A stretch of 64,000 nt of DNA from Prauserella cavernicola (GTDB taxonomy: Bacteria > Actinomycetota > Actinomycetes > Mycobacteriales > Pseudonocardiaceae): contig NZ_JAENJH010000003.1 of the NCBI RefSeq assembly GCF_016595675.1, forward strand, positions 372,001-436,000. Direction: 5' to 3'. The translations under genes and the position numbers were made by a program. The notes under the pieces were generated by a model. It was given only the letters and a program-made list of their open reading frames with translations, was not told the DNA's origin and did no database searches. The stretch's first letter is position 1. Each line of letters opens with the position of its first letter. This document shows, in pieces, positions 8,096 to 15,248 of this stretch.

Positions 8096-9082
8096 TTAGG
8101 CGGCCTCGCGATTCGTCACCAGTTCGTCAGGCTGACCGGCGACGTCGGCAAACAACCGGGATGATTCGAGCCGGGTGCGGCCCTCCGCGCTCGGCCACAG
8201 GTGGGCGTAGGTGTTGAGCGTGACTGTGGCGCTGGAGTGGCCTAGCGCCCGCTGAACGGCGACCACGTCACACCCCGCGGCGATCAACCCAGAGGCGAAG
8301 AAGTGCCGAAGGTCGTGTAGCCGCAGCTCCTCGCATCGCGCCGCCGTGCGGGTCAGCCGCCACCAGTAGCCGACCGTGTTCTGGTGAGGTGGGTCGCCAG
8401 CCGAGCCCTCGAAGAGCCAGCGGCTGGCCACGCCGTTCTGGCGGTAGGTCGCGATGTAGTCCTTCACCAGCGACAGCAGCTCATCGGACACGTGCACGAC
8501 CCGTTCAGAGCCGTACTTGGGCGCGCGGATCTCAACACCACGCCCGTTCTCGCGCTGAACCTGCCGGGACACGCTGATCTTGCCGCGCTCGAAGTCCAAG
8601 TCCGAGGCTCTCAGCGCGGCAGCCTCACCAAGCCTGAGACCAGCAAACGCACACAACGCCACGAAGGGCCTGAACCGCGGATCTGCCGACTTGAGCAGTG
8701 CTGCCACCTGACGCGGCGACGGCAATGACATCGCGACCTCAGCGCGACGAGTGCGCGGAAGGCGGACGCCCTCAGAAGGGTCGACGCCGATCAAACGGTC
8801 CCGCACCGCGCCCCGGAACACCGATCGGACGTTGTTGAAGCGCGTCCTGATCGTCCCGTCGCCTGACTGATGGCTATCACACCGAGCCGGAACCGCGAGC
8901 CTGGCAACATCGGCCGGCAGTGGGCGAGCAGCGGTCGCGGCCCCGACACGGCGTGATCGAGACGCCATCAGGCGACGGGATGACCACAAGCGCAGGTAGG
9001 TTCCCATCGCTCCCAACTCGGCAGCGGTGCGGCAAACACGGCGTGTCATGCGGTCGACGCCGCAAGTAACAACTCCGGTCAT
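8096..9082 (-). CDS. int: Tyrosine site-specific recombinase (integrase), 328 aa, unusual N-terminus
   Basis: The catalytic domain is complete: Arg150 (in AGLRLGEA), the beta-hairpin Lys189 (PKYGSERV), His256-x-x-Arg259 (LHDLRH), His282 (LGHSS) and nucleophile Tyr292 (NTYAHL). Residues about 78-108 (TIRTRFNNVRSVFRGAVRDRL) are the end of a SAM-like core-binding domain. Upstream of that the sequence is Arg-rich and does not resemble the usual arm-binding and core-binding halves. The N-terminal region is therefore probably decayed or frameshifted, although no single frameshift restoring it is obvious. The true start is uncertain. It lies beside attL, convergent with ychF, and is the likely agent of integration at the 19-bp repeat. 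Confidence 0.88.
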   Translation of the reverse strand: MTGVVTCGVDRMTRRVCRTAAELGAMGTYLRLWSSRRLMASRSRRVGAATAARPLPADVARLAVPARCDSHQSGDGTIRTRFNNVRSVFRGAVRDRLIGVDPSEGVRLPRTRRAEVAMSLPSPRQVAALLKSADPRFRPFVALCAFAGLRLGEAAALRASDLDFERGKISVSRQVQRENGRGVEIRAPKYGSERVVHVSDELLSLVKDYIATYRQNGVASRWLFEGSAGDPPHQNTVGYWWRLTRTAARCEELRLHDLRHFFASGLIAAGCDVVAVQRALGHSSATVTLNTYAHLWPSAEGRTRLESSRLFADVAGQPDELVTNREAA

Positions 9083-9132
9083 GATCGCGACCTAAGGTAA
9101 AGAGATGCCTTGAGCGGCGCGTATCAAGTGAG

Positions 9133-10782
9133 GTGAGCACGAAGGTGGTAGCAAAGCGTCAACGCCTCCGTAGCACGTTTACATTAGGGGGTGAACAAGC
9201 TGAGGCAGATGGTCTTCTCGACGATGCATTTTACGAATCGGACGACTTCGCCGTAATATCGTCCCGCGAAGATAAGCGATGTTTTGTCGTAGGAAGAACC
9301 GGTTCGGGAAAGTCGGCCGCGTTGCAGCGGCTTGAAGAGCTGAATCCAGATCGCGTGATTCGGGTAAGTCCAGAAGATCTATCGTTGCCGTATATTACCA
9401 ATCTTCAGGCAATCAGGTATCTAGACTCGCTTGACATCAATCTCGACAATTTCTGGACAACTCTTTGGAAGCATGTACTACTGGTCGAGATTATTAAGCA
9501 CCGATACAAAGTTAACTCACCAGCCGCGAAGCAGAAATTCCTGGATGAAATTCGCGATCGGGTTCGACGCGATAAGGCGAAGCGAGCCGCTCTCGACTAC
9601 CTTGATGAGTATGAAGGCCGCTTCTGGGAAGAGGCGGACGAGCGGGTAAGGGAAATAACGCAGAAGTTCACCGAAAGAATTGACGCGGAAACAGCTGCTG
9701 GCGCAAAGATTGGCAGTGTGGCGAGCGTAAATTTCGGCAGCAAAGAAGGACTCGAGACTTCTAGTGAGTTTACCGAGGAGCGAGTCGATCGATTCCAGCG
9801 GATCGTGAATGATACGCAACTAGCAAGACTCAATAAGATGCTCAATGTGTTAGATGACGAAGTGCTGAACAGGCCGCAGCTGTTTACATATGTTGTCATC
9901 GACGACCTGGATCGAGACTGGGTTGACGAGCGAATCGCAAATGATCTCATCCGGTGCTTATTTCGCACCGTGATCGACCTCAAGCGAGTGCGACATCTCA
10001 AGGTTCTTGTGGCCCTTCGTACTAATATCTTTCAGGAGCTACAGTTCGGTCGTCGAGGAGGCGGGCAGGAAGAGAAATTTCGTGCGCTGGTGCTTCTAAT
10101 GAAATGGACGAAACCAGACTTGGCCGAAATGCTCGATGAGCGAGTTAAAGTAGCTGCATCGAAGGCGGAGCTGGAGCTGAAGTCCATATCCGATCTTCTC
10201 CCTAATTCAAATAAGTCACGAGGGAATCCCTTGGACTACATGTTGGATAGAACCCTCATGAGACCTCGGGACGCCATTTCTTTCGTGAATGAGTGCTTGA
10301 CCCTTGGCGTGGGAAATGACCGACTAACTTGGTCGGATATATCTTCTGCCGAGCAATCTTACTCTTCGAAAAGATTGCTCGCTTTGCGAGATGAATGGAA
10401 ACAGACCTACCCCGACATAGATCAAGTATTTGAGAAATTCCGAGAAAGCCCTCTGGCGATGTCCAAGCAAGACCTCCAGGAGCGTCTCGACTCGGCGATG
10501 CTCCTCCTATCGGAGCCGAAATTCGCGGGAGTTCGGTGGATGACTGATGTCACGAATGCAATGTGGAATTCGGGGCCCGATACATCGTGGTTTGATCTCT
10601 ATCAGCCGCTTCTGAAGGTTCTCTTTACGGTTGGCCTAATAGGATGTTCTCGAAGCGACATTCGGCGGGCGGTCTTCTATTCAGAAGACCCACTTTTTAT
10701 CGATCAGAGAAGTAATGTTCAGACGACTCGGTCGTTTTTTGTACACCGCTCTTTTCATCGCGCCCTAGATATCAGGTCGTGA
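9133..10782 (+). CDS. P-loop ATPase resembling the Sll1717 family, 549 aa
   Basis: Walker A GRTGSGKS at residues 54-61 is preceded by RCFVVG. Walker B VVIDDLD lies at about 254-260, followed by a sensor-like VLVALRTN strand. Between them is a charged, helical insert (about 110-240). The C-terminal half is helical with no known catalytic motif. The FVVGRTGSGKSA/DDLD pattern resembles ATPases annotated as Sll1717-family or KAP-like; this is recalled, not searched. GTG 9133 opens the frame, but GTG 9145 has a better-spaced gaggtgag ribosome site. GC is much lower than in neighbouring genes, indicating transfer. It is divergent from int; its partner could be the HNH gene downstream. Confidence 0.8.
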   Translation: MSTKVVAKRQRLRSTFTLGGEQAEADGLLDDAFYESDDFAVISSREDKRCFVVGRTGSGKSAALQRLEELNPDRVIRVSPEDLSLPYITNLQAIRYLDSLDINLDNFWTTLWKHVLLVEIIKHRYKVNSPAAKQKFLDEIRDRVRRDKAKRAALDYLDEYEGRFWEEADERVREITQKFTERIDAETAAGAKIGSVASVNFGSKEGLETSSEFTEERVDRFQRIVNDTQLARLNKMLNVLDDEVLNRPQLFTYVVIDDLDRDWVDERIANDLIRCLFRTVIDLKRVRHLKVLVALRTNIFQELQFGRRGGGQEEKFRALVLLMKWTKPDLAEMLDERVKVAASKAELELKSISDLLPNSNKSRGNPLDYMLDRTLMRPRDAISFVNECLTLGVGNDRLTWSDISSAEQSYSSKRLLALRDEWKQTYPDIDQVFEKFRESPLAMSKQDLQERLDSAMLLLSEPKFAGVRWMTDVTNAMWNSGPDTSWFDLYQPLLKVLFTVGLIGCSRSDIRRAVFYSEDPLFIDQRSNVQTTRSFFVHRSFHRALDIRS

Positions 10783-11254
10783 TGCTCTGGAGGGATCGGC
10801 CGCAGCTTTGCCTTTGATGGACGGTTGGCCCCGTTTCAGAATCGACAGTTCATTCTGGGTAAACAGGCGTCGGCTTTCAGCGCTGACCTACGACCAGGGC
10901 CAGCGTCGTATCCGTGACTGGGGAGAGGTTCAATGAAGATCGACCAGGGTCGTGTCTCGGCTTGTACTCTCGACATTCGTCAATCGATCGCCAGGGAGTG
11001 TATCTAGCACGAAAAACGACTGTCACAGCGGGAACGCCCAGGTTAGCTGCAAACTTGGGCGTTCCCGCAGAAGTCGAACGTCGTTCGATAGGCCGCCCGG
11101 ATGTCAAATTCGTGCCACATCGCGTCCGCAAAACGCGGCAGATGTCGGGAGCTGTCGATACCGATTAGTGCATGTGAAGGCGACGAGGTACCGAGGCCCG
11201 ACGGGGCCCTTGGTGTATCCACGTTCTTCCCGGCGGATCTCTAAATCGCAGGTT
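10783..11254. other. Non-coding spacer inside the element
   Basis: This 472-bp stretch separates the ATPase stop from the HNH gene stop. I see no credible gene: the frames crossing it lack ribosome sites and run through a palindrome. It holds a TACGAC-N10-GTCGTA dyad at 10889-10910 and the long hairpin at 11028-11068. The two flanking genes converge here. Confidence 0.6.
11028..11068. repeat. Long palindromic hairpin A (GGGAACGCCC family)
   Basis: A perfect 13-bp stem, GCGGGAACGCCCA pairing with TGGGCGTTCCCGC, continues through one G-U and three further pairs to a 7-nt loop, giving about 17 bp. It shares the 14-mer GGGAACGCCCAGGT with the second structure at 12372-12411. It could be a bidirectional terminator for the convergent ATPase and HNH genes, or a dispersed REP-like unit. 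Confidence 0.7.
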
Positions 11255-12250
11255 TCATGCACCCTTGTCACGCACGTGCTGAATCACGTCTTGTAGCTCA
11301 GCAGGTGTTAGCCAGTGGGCTCCGCGGTGGATCATACGATGGCAGTTGGAACATAGGACTGCGAGGTCATTCAGCCGCGTTTCTGTTTGCCCGGTGATGT
11401 GCAGCGGCGTGACGTGATGGACCTCGGCGTACCGCGCTCCTCGTTCGCCGTAGGTTCGTTCGAAGTCGAAGCCGCAGACCTCGCACTCGAGGCAGCCTCG
11501 TTCGGCAAGTACCCGGTCGATCTTCTTCGCTCGTAGTTTTGGGTTTCGCTCGCGTCGCAGGTGGAGGAGGACGAGGGCGCGGCCTTCGGCTGCTGCTTCC
11601 TCCTCGTCGATGTCAGCGGCGAAGGGTAGCTCGGTGAGTTGACCAGTGGCGATGCCTGCGCGGATCGCGGCTGCCTGTGCGTGCATCTCCTCGGGGCGAT
11701 CGAGGAAGGCTTGCAAGATCTCCTTGTCGAGCTTGCCGCCCCGGGTTGGTTTGCCGTCGTAGTCGGGGTGCTGAGTCGCGATGTCGAAGGTCTTGCGCTG
11801 CACGCTGTTGGGGTTGCGGAAGGTCTCGCCACGGGACTCTGGCGGGTGCAGTGGGAGCTGTTGCAGTGCCTACGACAGCTCGATTGTCCTCTGCTCATGC
11901 GCCCGGATGCCTTGCCAGGTGTTGCGTGCGACGAGATCACAGGCGAGCACGAGTTCCGATTCAAGCCACGCCGGGTTCCGCCCAGAGCGCACCTCGAACC
12001 CGAGGGACCGGAGCAGTGCTACGACCGTCTCCAGTCCTCCCGAGAACTCATTCGGGCTGAGGGCCTGCTCATCGGGCAGGTAGCCGTGGGCGACCCCGAC
12101 GATCGCTTTCGAGTCGTACTCCCGGCCGTCGTGGACGAGGGTGTAGGTGCGAGCCGGGCCGAACCCATAGCGATTGAACCCAGCAGGGTCACGATCGTGC
12201 TCGTCGATGGCAGCGAGGACGGCCTCGCGCGTGATCTCTCGCATGCTCAC
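11255..12250 (-). pseudogene. ScoMcrA-like HNH endonuclease gene interrupted by one in-frame TAG
   Basis: One continuous frame encodes an N-terminal head (MREITREAVLAAIDEHD, then GFGPARTYTLVHDGREYDSKAIVGVAHG) and a C-terminal HNH nuclease. The zinc Cys pairs are in CEVCGFDF and CSNCHRMIH; the catalytic core is EVHHVTPL and LNDLAVLC. The only break is TAG at 11870-11872, right after TIELS. The downstream sequence ALQQLPLHPPESRGETFRNP continues in the same frame, so CAG-to-TAG is the simplest history. The head resembles type IV restriction-like ScoMcrA proteins (recalled). The start is GTG 12250 or ATG 12244. The 3' part alone could restart at GTG 11803 and yield a 182-residue HNH protein. Calls possible: recent pseudogene, sequencing error, or amber read-through. 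Confidence 0.8.
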
Positions 12251-12371
12251 GGCGAGGACGCTACTGGCTGCCACTGACAGATCAACTCCGTCGCTCGAAC
12301 CTCCCGCGGCTGATCGTCAATCGTTCGTCAGGACACCCATCCGGCACAGCAAACGACCACCGTCGACGAGT

Positions 12372-12411
12372 GGGGAACGCCCAGGTCAGGACGCATGCCC
12401 GAGCGTTCCCC
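12372..12411. repeat. Palindromic hairpin B near attR
   Basis: GGGGAACGC (12372-12380) and GCGTTCCCC (12403-12411) form a 9-bp stem around an imperfectly paired interior. The left arm carries GGGAACGCCCAGGT, identical to 14 bases of hairpin A. It lies 13 bp inside the right repeat of the element. Hairpins A and B flank the HNH gene. Confidence 0.6.
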
Positions 12412-12424
12412 CAGGTCGCGATTT

Positions 12425-12443
12425 GTTCCGCTTCAACGTCTGA
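12425..12443 (+). other. attR: right copy of the 19-bp repeat
   Basis: Identical to 8049-8067. Sequence after it (GCCCGGCCCGGTAG...) should be what followed ychF before integration, so excision would place it directly behind the ychF stop. Confidence 0.85.
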
Positions 12444-12486
12444 GCCCGGCCCGGTAGAAAAGATCTTCGCCCGGGTTGTCGAATAC

Positions 12487-12542
12487 GGTTGCTCCCGATC
12501 GACGCACTGACGAGAAGCACGTCAGCCAGGCAAGGAGCAACC
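12487..12542 (+). promoter_or_regulatory. RNA structure that would hide the ribosome site of the DHFR-like gene
   Basis: GGTTGCTCC (12487-12495) pairs perfectly with GGAGCAACC (12534-12542). Nested inside, CTGACG (12507-12512) pairs with CGTCAG (12520-12525) around a 7-nt loop. The right outer arm contains the GGAG Shine-Dalgarno, ending 2 nt before the ATG at 12545. Folding would block initiation. It could be a thermosensor or protein-controlled switch; it matches no riboswitch class I know. Confidence 0.5.
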
Positions 12543-12544
12543 AC

Positions 12545-13120
12545 ATGCGTACCCTCATCGCCACCGCGTTCGTCTCGCTCGACGGCGTCGTCGAGGCGCC
12601 CGGCGGGGAGCCCGGCTATCGCAACTCGGGCTGGACGTTCAAGGACGTCGAGTTCGACCCGGCCGCGTTCGAGCTCAAGGGGCGCGAGCAGGGCGAGGCG
12701 ACGGCGATGCTGATGGGCCGCGTCAGCTACGAGGCGTTCTCGCCGGTGTGGCCGGACATGACCGAGGACTTCGCCGGCTACAACGCCATGCCGAAGTACG
12801 TCGTGTCCACCACGCTGCGCGAGCAGGACCTGGTGACCAACTGGGGCGAGATCACGATCTTACGGTCGCTGGACGAGGTCGCCGCGCTGAAGGAGACCGA
12901 CGGCGGGCCGATCAGCATCCACGGCAGCGCCGAACTGAACCGCAACCTCGCGGACGCCGGCCTGATCGACCGGTACCACCTGCTGGTGTTCCCGGTGCTG
13001 CTCGGCGCGGGTAAGCGGCTTTTCAGCGACAGCGACAAGGACAAGCAGAACCTGTGGCTCGTCGAGAGCGAGTCCTACGGCAACGGCATCCAGAAGCTGG
13101 TCTACGACGTCGTCCGCTGA
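12545..13120 (+). CDS. Dihydrofolate-reductase-family (RibD C-terminal-like) protein, 191 aa
   Basis: The N-terminus RTLIATAFVSLDGVVEAPGG, the central GRVSYEAFSPVWP and KYVVSTTL, and the C-terminal ISIHGSAELNRNLADAGLIDRYHLLVFPVLLGAGKRLF are typical of the large group of NADPH-dependent RibD_C/DHFR-fold reductases. These are common in actinomycetes and mostly lack a known substrate. ATG 12545 follows AAGGAG with proper spacing; an in-frame extension upstream has no ribosome site. It is the first chromosomal gene after the ychF element, and its leader can form an SD-masking hairpin. A role in classical folate metabolism should not be assumed. Confidence 0.85.
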   Translation: MRTLIATAFVSLDGVVEAPGGEPGYRNSGWTFKDVEFDPAAFELKGREQGEATAMLMGRVSYEAFSPVWPDMTEDFAGYNAMPKYVVSTTLREQDLVTNWGEITILRSLDEVAALKETDGGPISIHGSAELNRNLADAGLIDRYHLLVFPVLLGAGKRLFSDSDKDKQNLWLVESESYGNGIQKLVYDVVR

Positions 13121-13178
13121 GGACACGTTCGTGCCGAGGCAACCGGTTTTTCGGCTGCCTCGGCACGAGTGAGTCGGA

Positions 13179-13283
13179 TCAGCCCGCCGCGGCGAGCAGA
13201 ATCACGAACAGCAGGGTGACGGTGACCGCGAAGGCGGTCACGACGGCTTGCTGGCTCGGCGACAGTACGGGGGCGCGGTTCAT
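13179..13283 (-). CDS. 34-residue single-span membrane protein
   Basis: MNRAPVLSPSQQAVVTAF followed by a hydrophobic stretch of about 20 residues (VTVTLLFVILLAAAG) at the C-terminus. The ATG at 13283 follows a GGGGA ribosome site. It could be a subunit of a membrane complex, but no family is recognised. It lies about 95 bp downstream of another small membrane protein on the same strand. Confidence 0.55.
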   Translation of the reverse strand: MNRAPVLSPSQQAVVTAFAVTVTLLFVILLAAAG

Positions 13284-13377
13284 GGGGTCCCCAATTTCAC
13301 TGGTAGTGGGTGTTCCACCCGTGAAAACCGCAGGACCCGCCCTCAGTGTTAGCCGCAGTGCGGAACTGTGGTATGCC

Positions 13378-13659
13378 TCACAGCGATGGACCGTGCCTGC
13401 GGCCCTTCGCGGTGTAGAACAGCACGGCTCCGGCCACGCTGAGCATGAGAGCGAAGGCCACGCCACCGACGACGAGCGCGTGCGTCAGGCCGCTGCCCGC
13501 GACCGTGACGGCCCGATCCTCGGCCTGGTCGGTGGCCGCCGTCGCGGGCAGCGCGAAGGCGGCGAGCGTGACCAGGACGAGCGCCCCGAGCGCCGCGACC
13601 CTGCGGGCAGTGCTCCCGATCGCCCCAGTGGTGGTTGTGATGAAGCTGGAACGGCTCAA
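13378..13659 (-). CDS. Small secreted/membrane protein, 93 aa, unknown
   Basis: A signal-like segment (ALGALVLVTLAAFALPATAATD, with an AxA-type cleavage site near residue 42) is followed by a short extracellular stretch and a second hydrophobic helix (LVVGGVAFALMLSVAGAVLF) and a basic tail (YTAKGRRHGPSL). The predicted topology is one mature transmembrane helix with a cytoplasmic basic end. The start is TTG 13659, supported by GAGGGGAG six nt upstream. It may form a unit with the 34-residue membrane protein. No homologue is recognised. Confidence 0.6.
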   Translation of the reverse strand: MSRSSFITTTTGAIGSTARRVAALGALVLVTLAAFALPATAATDQAEDRAVTVAGSGLTHALVVGGVAFALMLSVAGAVLFYTAKGRRHGPSL

Positions 13660-13737
13660 CGCGCACTCCCCTCGATCCGGTAGCTGATACCCGGGGAACG
13701 CACGAAGGTGCCGGTCATGTTGCCCGTGCGGGCCAGA

Positions 13738-14028
13738 TCACACCGATTCGATCACCCCGTCGATCTCATTCGCGAGTGAGATGTCCTTCTCCGTGATGCC
13801 GCCTTCCGAATGCGTGCTGAGCCGGAAAGTCACTGTGCGCCAACGGATGTCGATGTCCGGGTGGTGATTTTCGTTCTCCGCGATCTCGGCGACGCGGTTC
13901 ACCACCTGGATCGCCTGAGGAAACGATGCGAGCTCCGCGTCCCTGCGGATGGCGTCGCCCTCGCGCTGCCACTGCGGCAGATGCCCCAGTGCCTCGTCGA
14001 TACGTTCGTCGTTGAGTACCTCTGCCAT
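13738..14028 (-). CDS. Pterin-4a-carbinolamine dehydratase, 96 aa
   Basis: Dehydrates 4a-hydroxytetrahydropterin to recycle pterin cofactors. The diagnostic ENENHHPDIDIRW motif (catalytic His pair) and the C-terminal LSTHSEGGITEKD segment are complete, and the length is normal. The ATG at 14028 is chosen as the only start that matches family length; the frame open upstream is spurious. It is divergent from the thiamine riboswitch region. No aromatic amino-acid hydroxylase is nearby, so the pathway it serves is not visible here. Confidence 0.93.
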   Translation of the reverse strand: MAEVLNDERIDEALGHLPQWQREGDAIRRDAELASFPQAIQVVNRVAEIAENENHHPDIDIRWRTVTFRLSTHSEGGITEKDISLANEIDGVIESV

Positions 14029-14070
14029 GCGTCCATGGTGGTACGACAACGGGTACGCTGCACGATTGCC

Positions 14071-14157
14071 ACGGGAGTCCGGCGCGGCCGGGCTGAGAGG
14101 TGGGCGAGAGCTCACGACCGTTCGCACCTGATCCGGATCATGCCGGCGCAGGGAGGC
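14071..14157 (+). promoter_or_regulatory. TPP riboswitch (THI-box aptamer)
   Basis: The conserved elements occur in order: GGCTGAGAGG (pyrimidine-sensor helix), a variable stem, CACCTGATCCGGATCATGCC (pyrophosphate-sensor helix) and GGCGCAGGGAG closing strand. It precedes thiB-thiP-thiQ and should shut off the thiamine importer when thiamine pyrophosphate is abundant. Confidence 0.95.
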
Positions 14158-14175
14158 TCCGCTCCTTGCGCCGGC
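14142..14175 (+). terminator. Riboswitch expression-platform hairpin
   Basis: GCCGGCGCAGGGAG (14142-14155) pairs with CTCCTTGCGCCGGC (14162-14175) through 14 bp including one G-U, with a 6-nt loop. The left arm is part of the TPP aptamer, so the two folds exclude each other. No U tract follows, so it may act as an intrinsic terminator without a U-tail or simply as the alternative, ligand-free fold. It lies 16 nt before the AAGGAGGG ribosome site. Confidence 0.55.
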
Positions 14176-14201
14176 GACACCGGTCACGACAAGGAGGGTT
14201 G

Positions 14202-15248
14202 ATGAGGTTCCTTCGAGCGGCGACCGCTCTGGTTCTCGCCGCGACGACAGCGGGCTGCACCCTGACCGCGGGGGAGGACGAGCAGTCCGAGGGGCCGACG
14301 ACCGTCCGGCTCGCGACGCACGACTCGTGGGCGGCGCCGCAGGAGGTGCTCGACGCCTTCGAGCAGCAGTCCGGCATCCGCATCCAGGTCACCAAGCAGG
14401 GCGACGCCGGCGCGCTGACCAACAAGCTCGTGCTCAGCAAGGCCAACCCGGTCGCCGACGTGGCCTACGGCGTGGACTCCACCTTCGCCTCGCGCGCGCT
14501 CGCCGAGGACGTGTTCCAGCCCTACACCAGCCCGGAGGCCGACCGGGGGCCACAGCGGTACTCGATCGATCCGCGGCACCGGCTCTCCGCGGTCGATGTG
14601 GGCGACGTGTGCGTGAACATCGACACCGAGTGGTTCTCGGAGCGGGACCTGCCGGAACCCGAGACGTTCGACGACCTCGCCGACCCGCGCTACCGGGGAC
14701 AGCTGGTGGTGGAGAACGCCGCGACCTCGTCTCCGGGGCTGGCGTTCCTGCTCGCCACGGTCGCCCGCTACGGCGAGCAGGGCTGGGCGGACTACTGGCA
14801 GCGGCTCAAGGACAACGACGTGCAGGTGGTCAGCGGCTGGACCGAGGCCTACACGCAGGAGTTCTCCGGTTCGTCGGGACAGGGGCCGAAGCCGATCGTG
14901 GTGTCGTACGCGTCGTCGCCCGCCGCGGAGATCGGTGACGACGGTGAACCGCGCACCAAGGCGCTGCTCGACACGTGTTACCGGCAGGTCGAGTACGCGG
15001 GCGTGCTCGAGGGGACCGAGAACGCCGAGGCGGCGGGCAAGGTGGTGGATTTCCTGCTCTCGCAACAGTTCCAGACGACGGTGGCCGACAACATGTACGT
15101 CTACCCGACGCGCGACGGCGTCGCGCTGCCCTCCGGCTGGGCCAAGGCGGCTCCGTTGCCGGAGGACCCCGCGTCGCTGCCCGGCGAGCAGGTGCAGGCC
15201 GGACGTGAGGGATGGATCGAGCAATGGCGCGGGCTGATCGAGGGCTGA
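14202..15248 (+). CDS. thiB: Thiamine ABC transporter substrate-binding lipoprotein, 348 aa
   Basis: Signal peptide with lipobox TTAGC (Cys19) anchors it outside the membrane. The mature region begins TVRLATHDSWAAPQEVLDAFEQQSG, typical of the ThiB/iron(III)-type periplasmic binding fold, with ADVAYGVDSTFASRAL and the conserved DVGDVCVNIDTEWF segment. ATG 14202 follows AAGGAGGG. Its position directly after a TPP riboswitch and before thiPQ gives the substrate as thiamine or its phosphates. It ends inside the start region of thiP. Confidence 0.93.
   Translation: MRFLRAATALVLAATTAGCTLTAGEDEQSEGPTTVRLATHDSWAAPQEVLDAFEQQSGIRIQVTKQGDAGALTNKLVLSKANPVADVAYGVDSTFASRALAEDVFQPYTSPEADRGPQRYSIDPRHRLSAVDVGDVCVNIDTEWFSERDLPEPETFDDLADPRYRGQLVVENAATSSPGLAFLLATVARYGEQGWADYWQRLKDNDVQVVSGWTEAYTQEFSGSSGQGPKPIVVSYASSPAAEIGDDGEPRTKALLDTCYRQVEYAGVLEGTENAEAAGKVVDFLLSQQFQTTVADNMYVYPTRDGVALPSGWAKAAPLPEDPASLPGEQVQAGREGWIEQWRGLIEG

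Larger units (their letters stand above)
8049..12443 (+). mobile_element. About 4.4-kb integrative element in the ychF 3' end
   Basis: Bounded by 19-bp direct repeats (8049-8067 and 12425-12443; offset 4376 bp). It contains a tyrosine integrase next to the left repeat, a P-loop ATPase gene of clearly lower GC with many AT-rich codons, a palindrome-rich spacer, and a ScoMcrA-like HNH endonuclease gene with an in-frame stop. Native sequence resumes after 12443. There are no structural phage, conjugation or replication genes, so it is either a small satellite-like island or a decayed remnant. Boundaries follow directly from the repeat; the mechanism is inference from the integrase. Confidence 0.85.

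Noticed and set aside
10914-11168. 84-residue frames on both strands in the element's spacer
   Set aside because: Both strands give frames because of the palindrome at 11028-11068; no ribosome site and no conserved pattern.
8049-12443. tRNA gene as integration target
   Set aside because: No tRNA-like cloverleaf is visible at either repeat; the repeat is the coding end of ychF.
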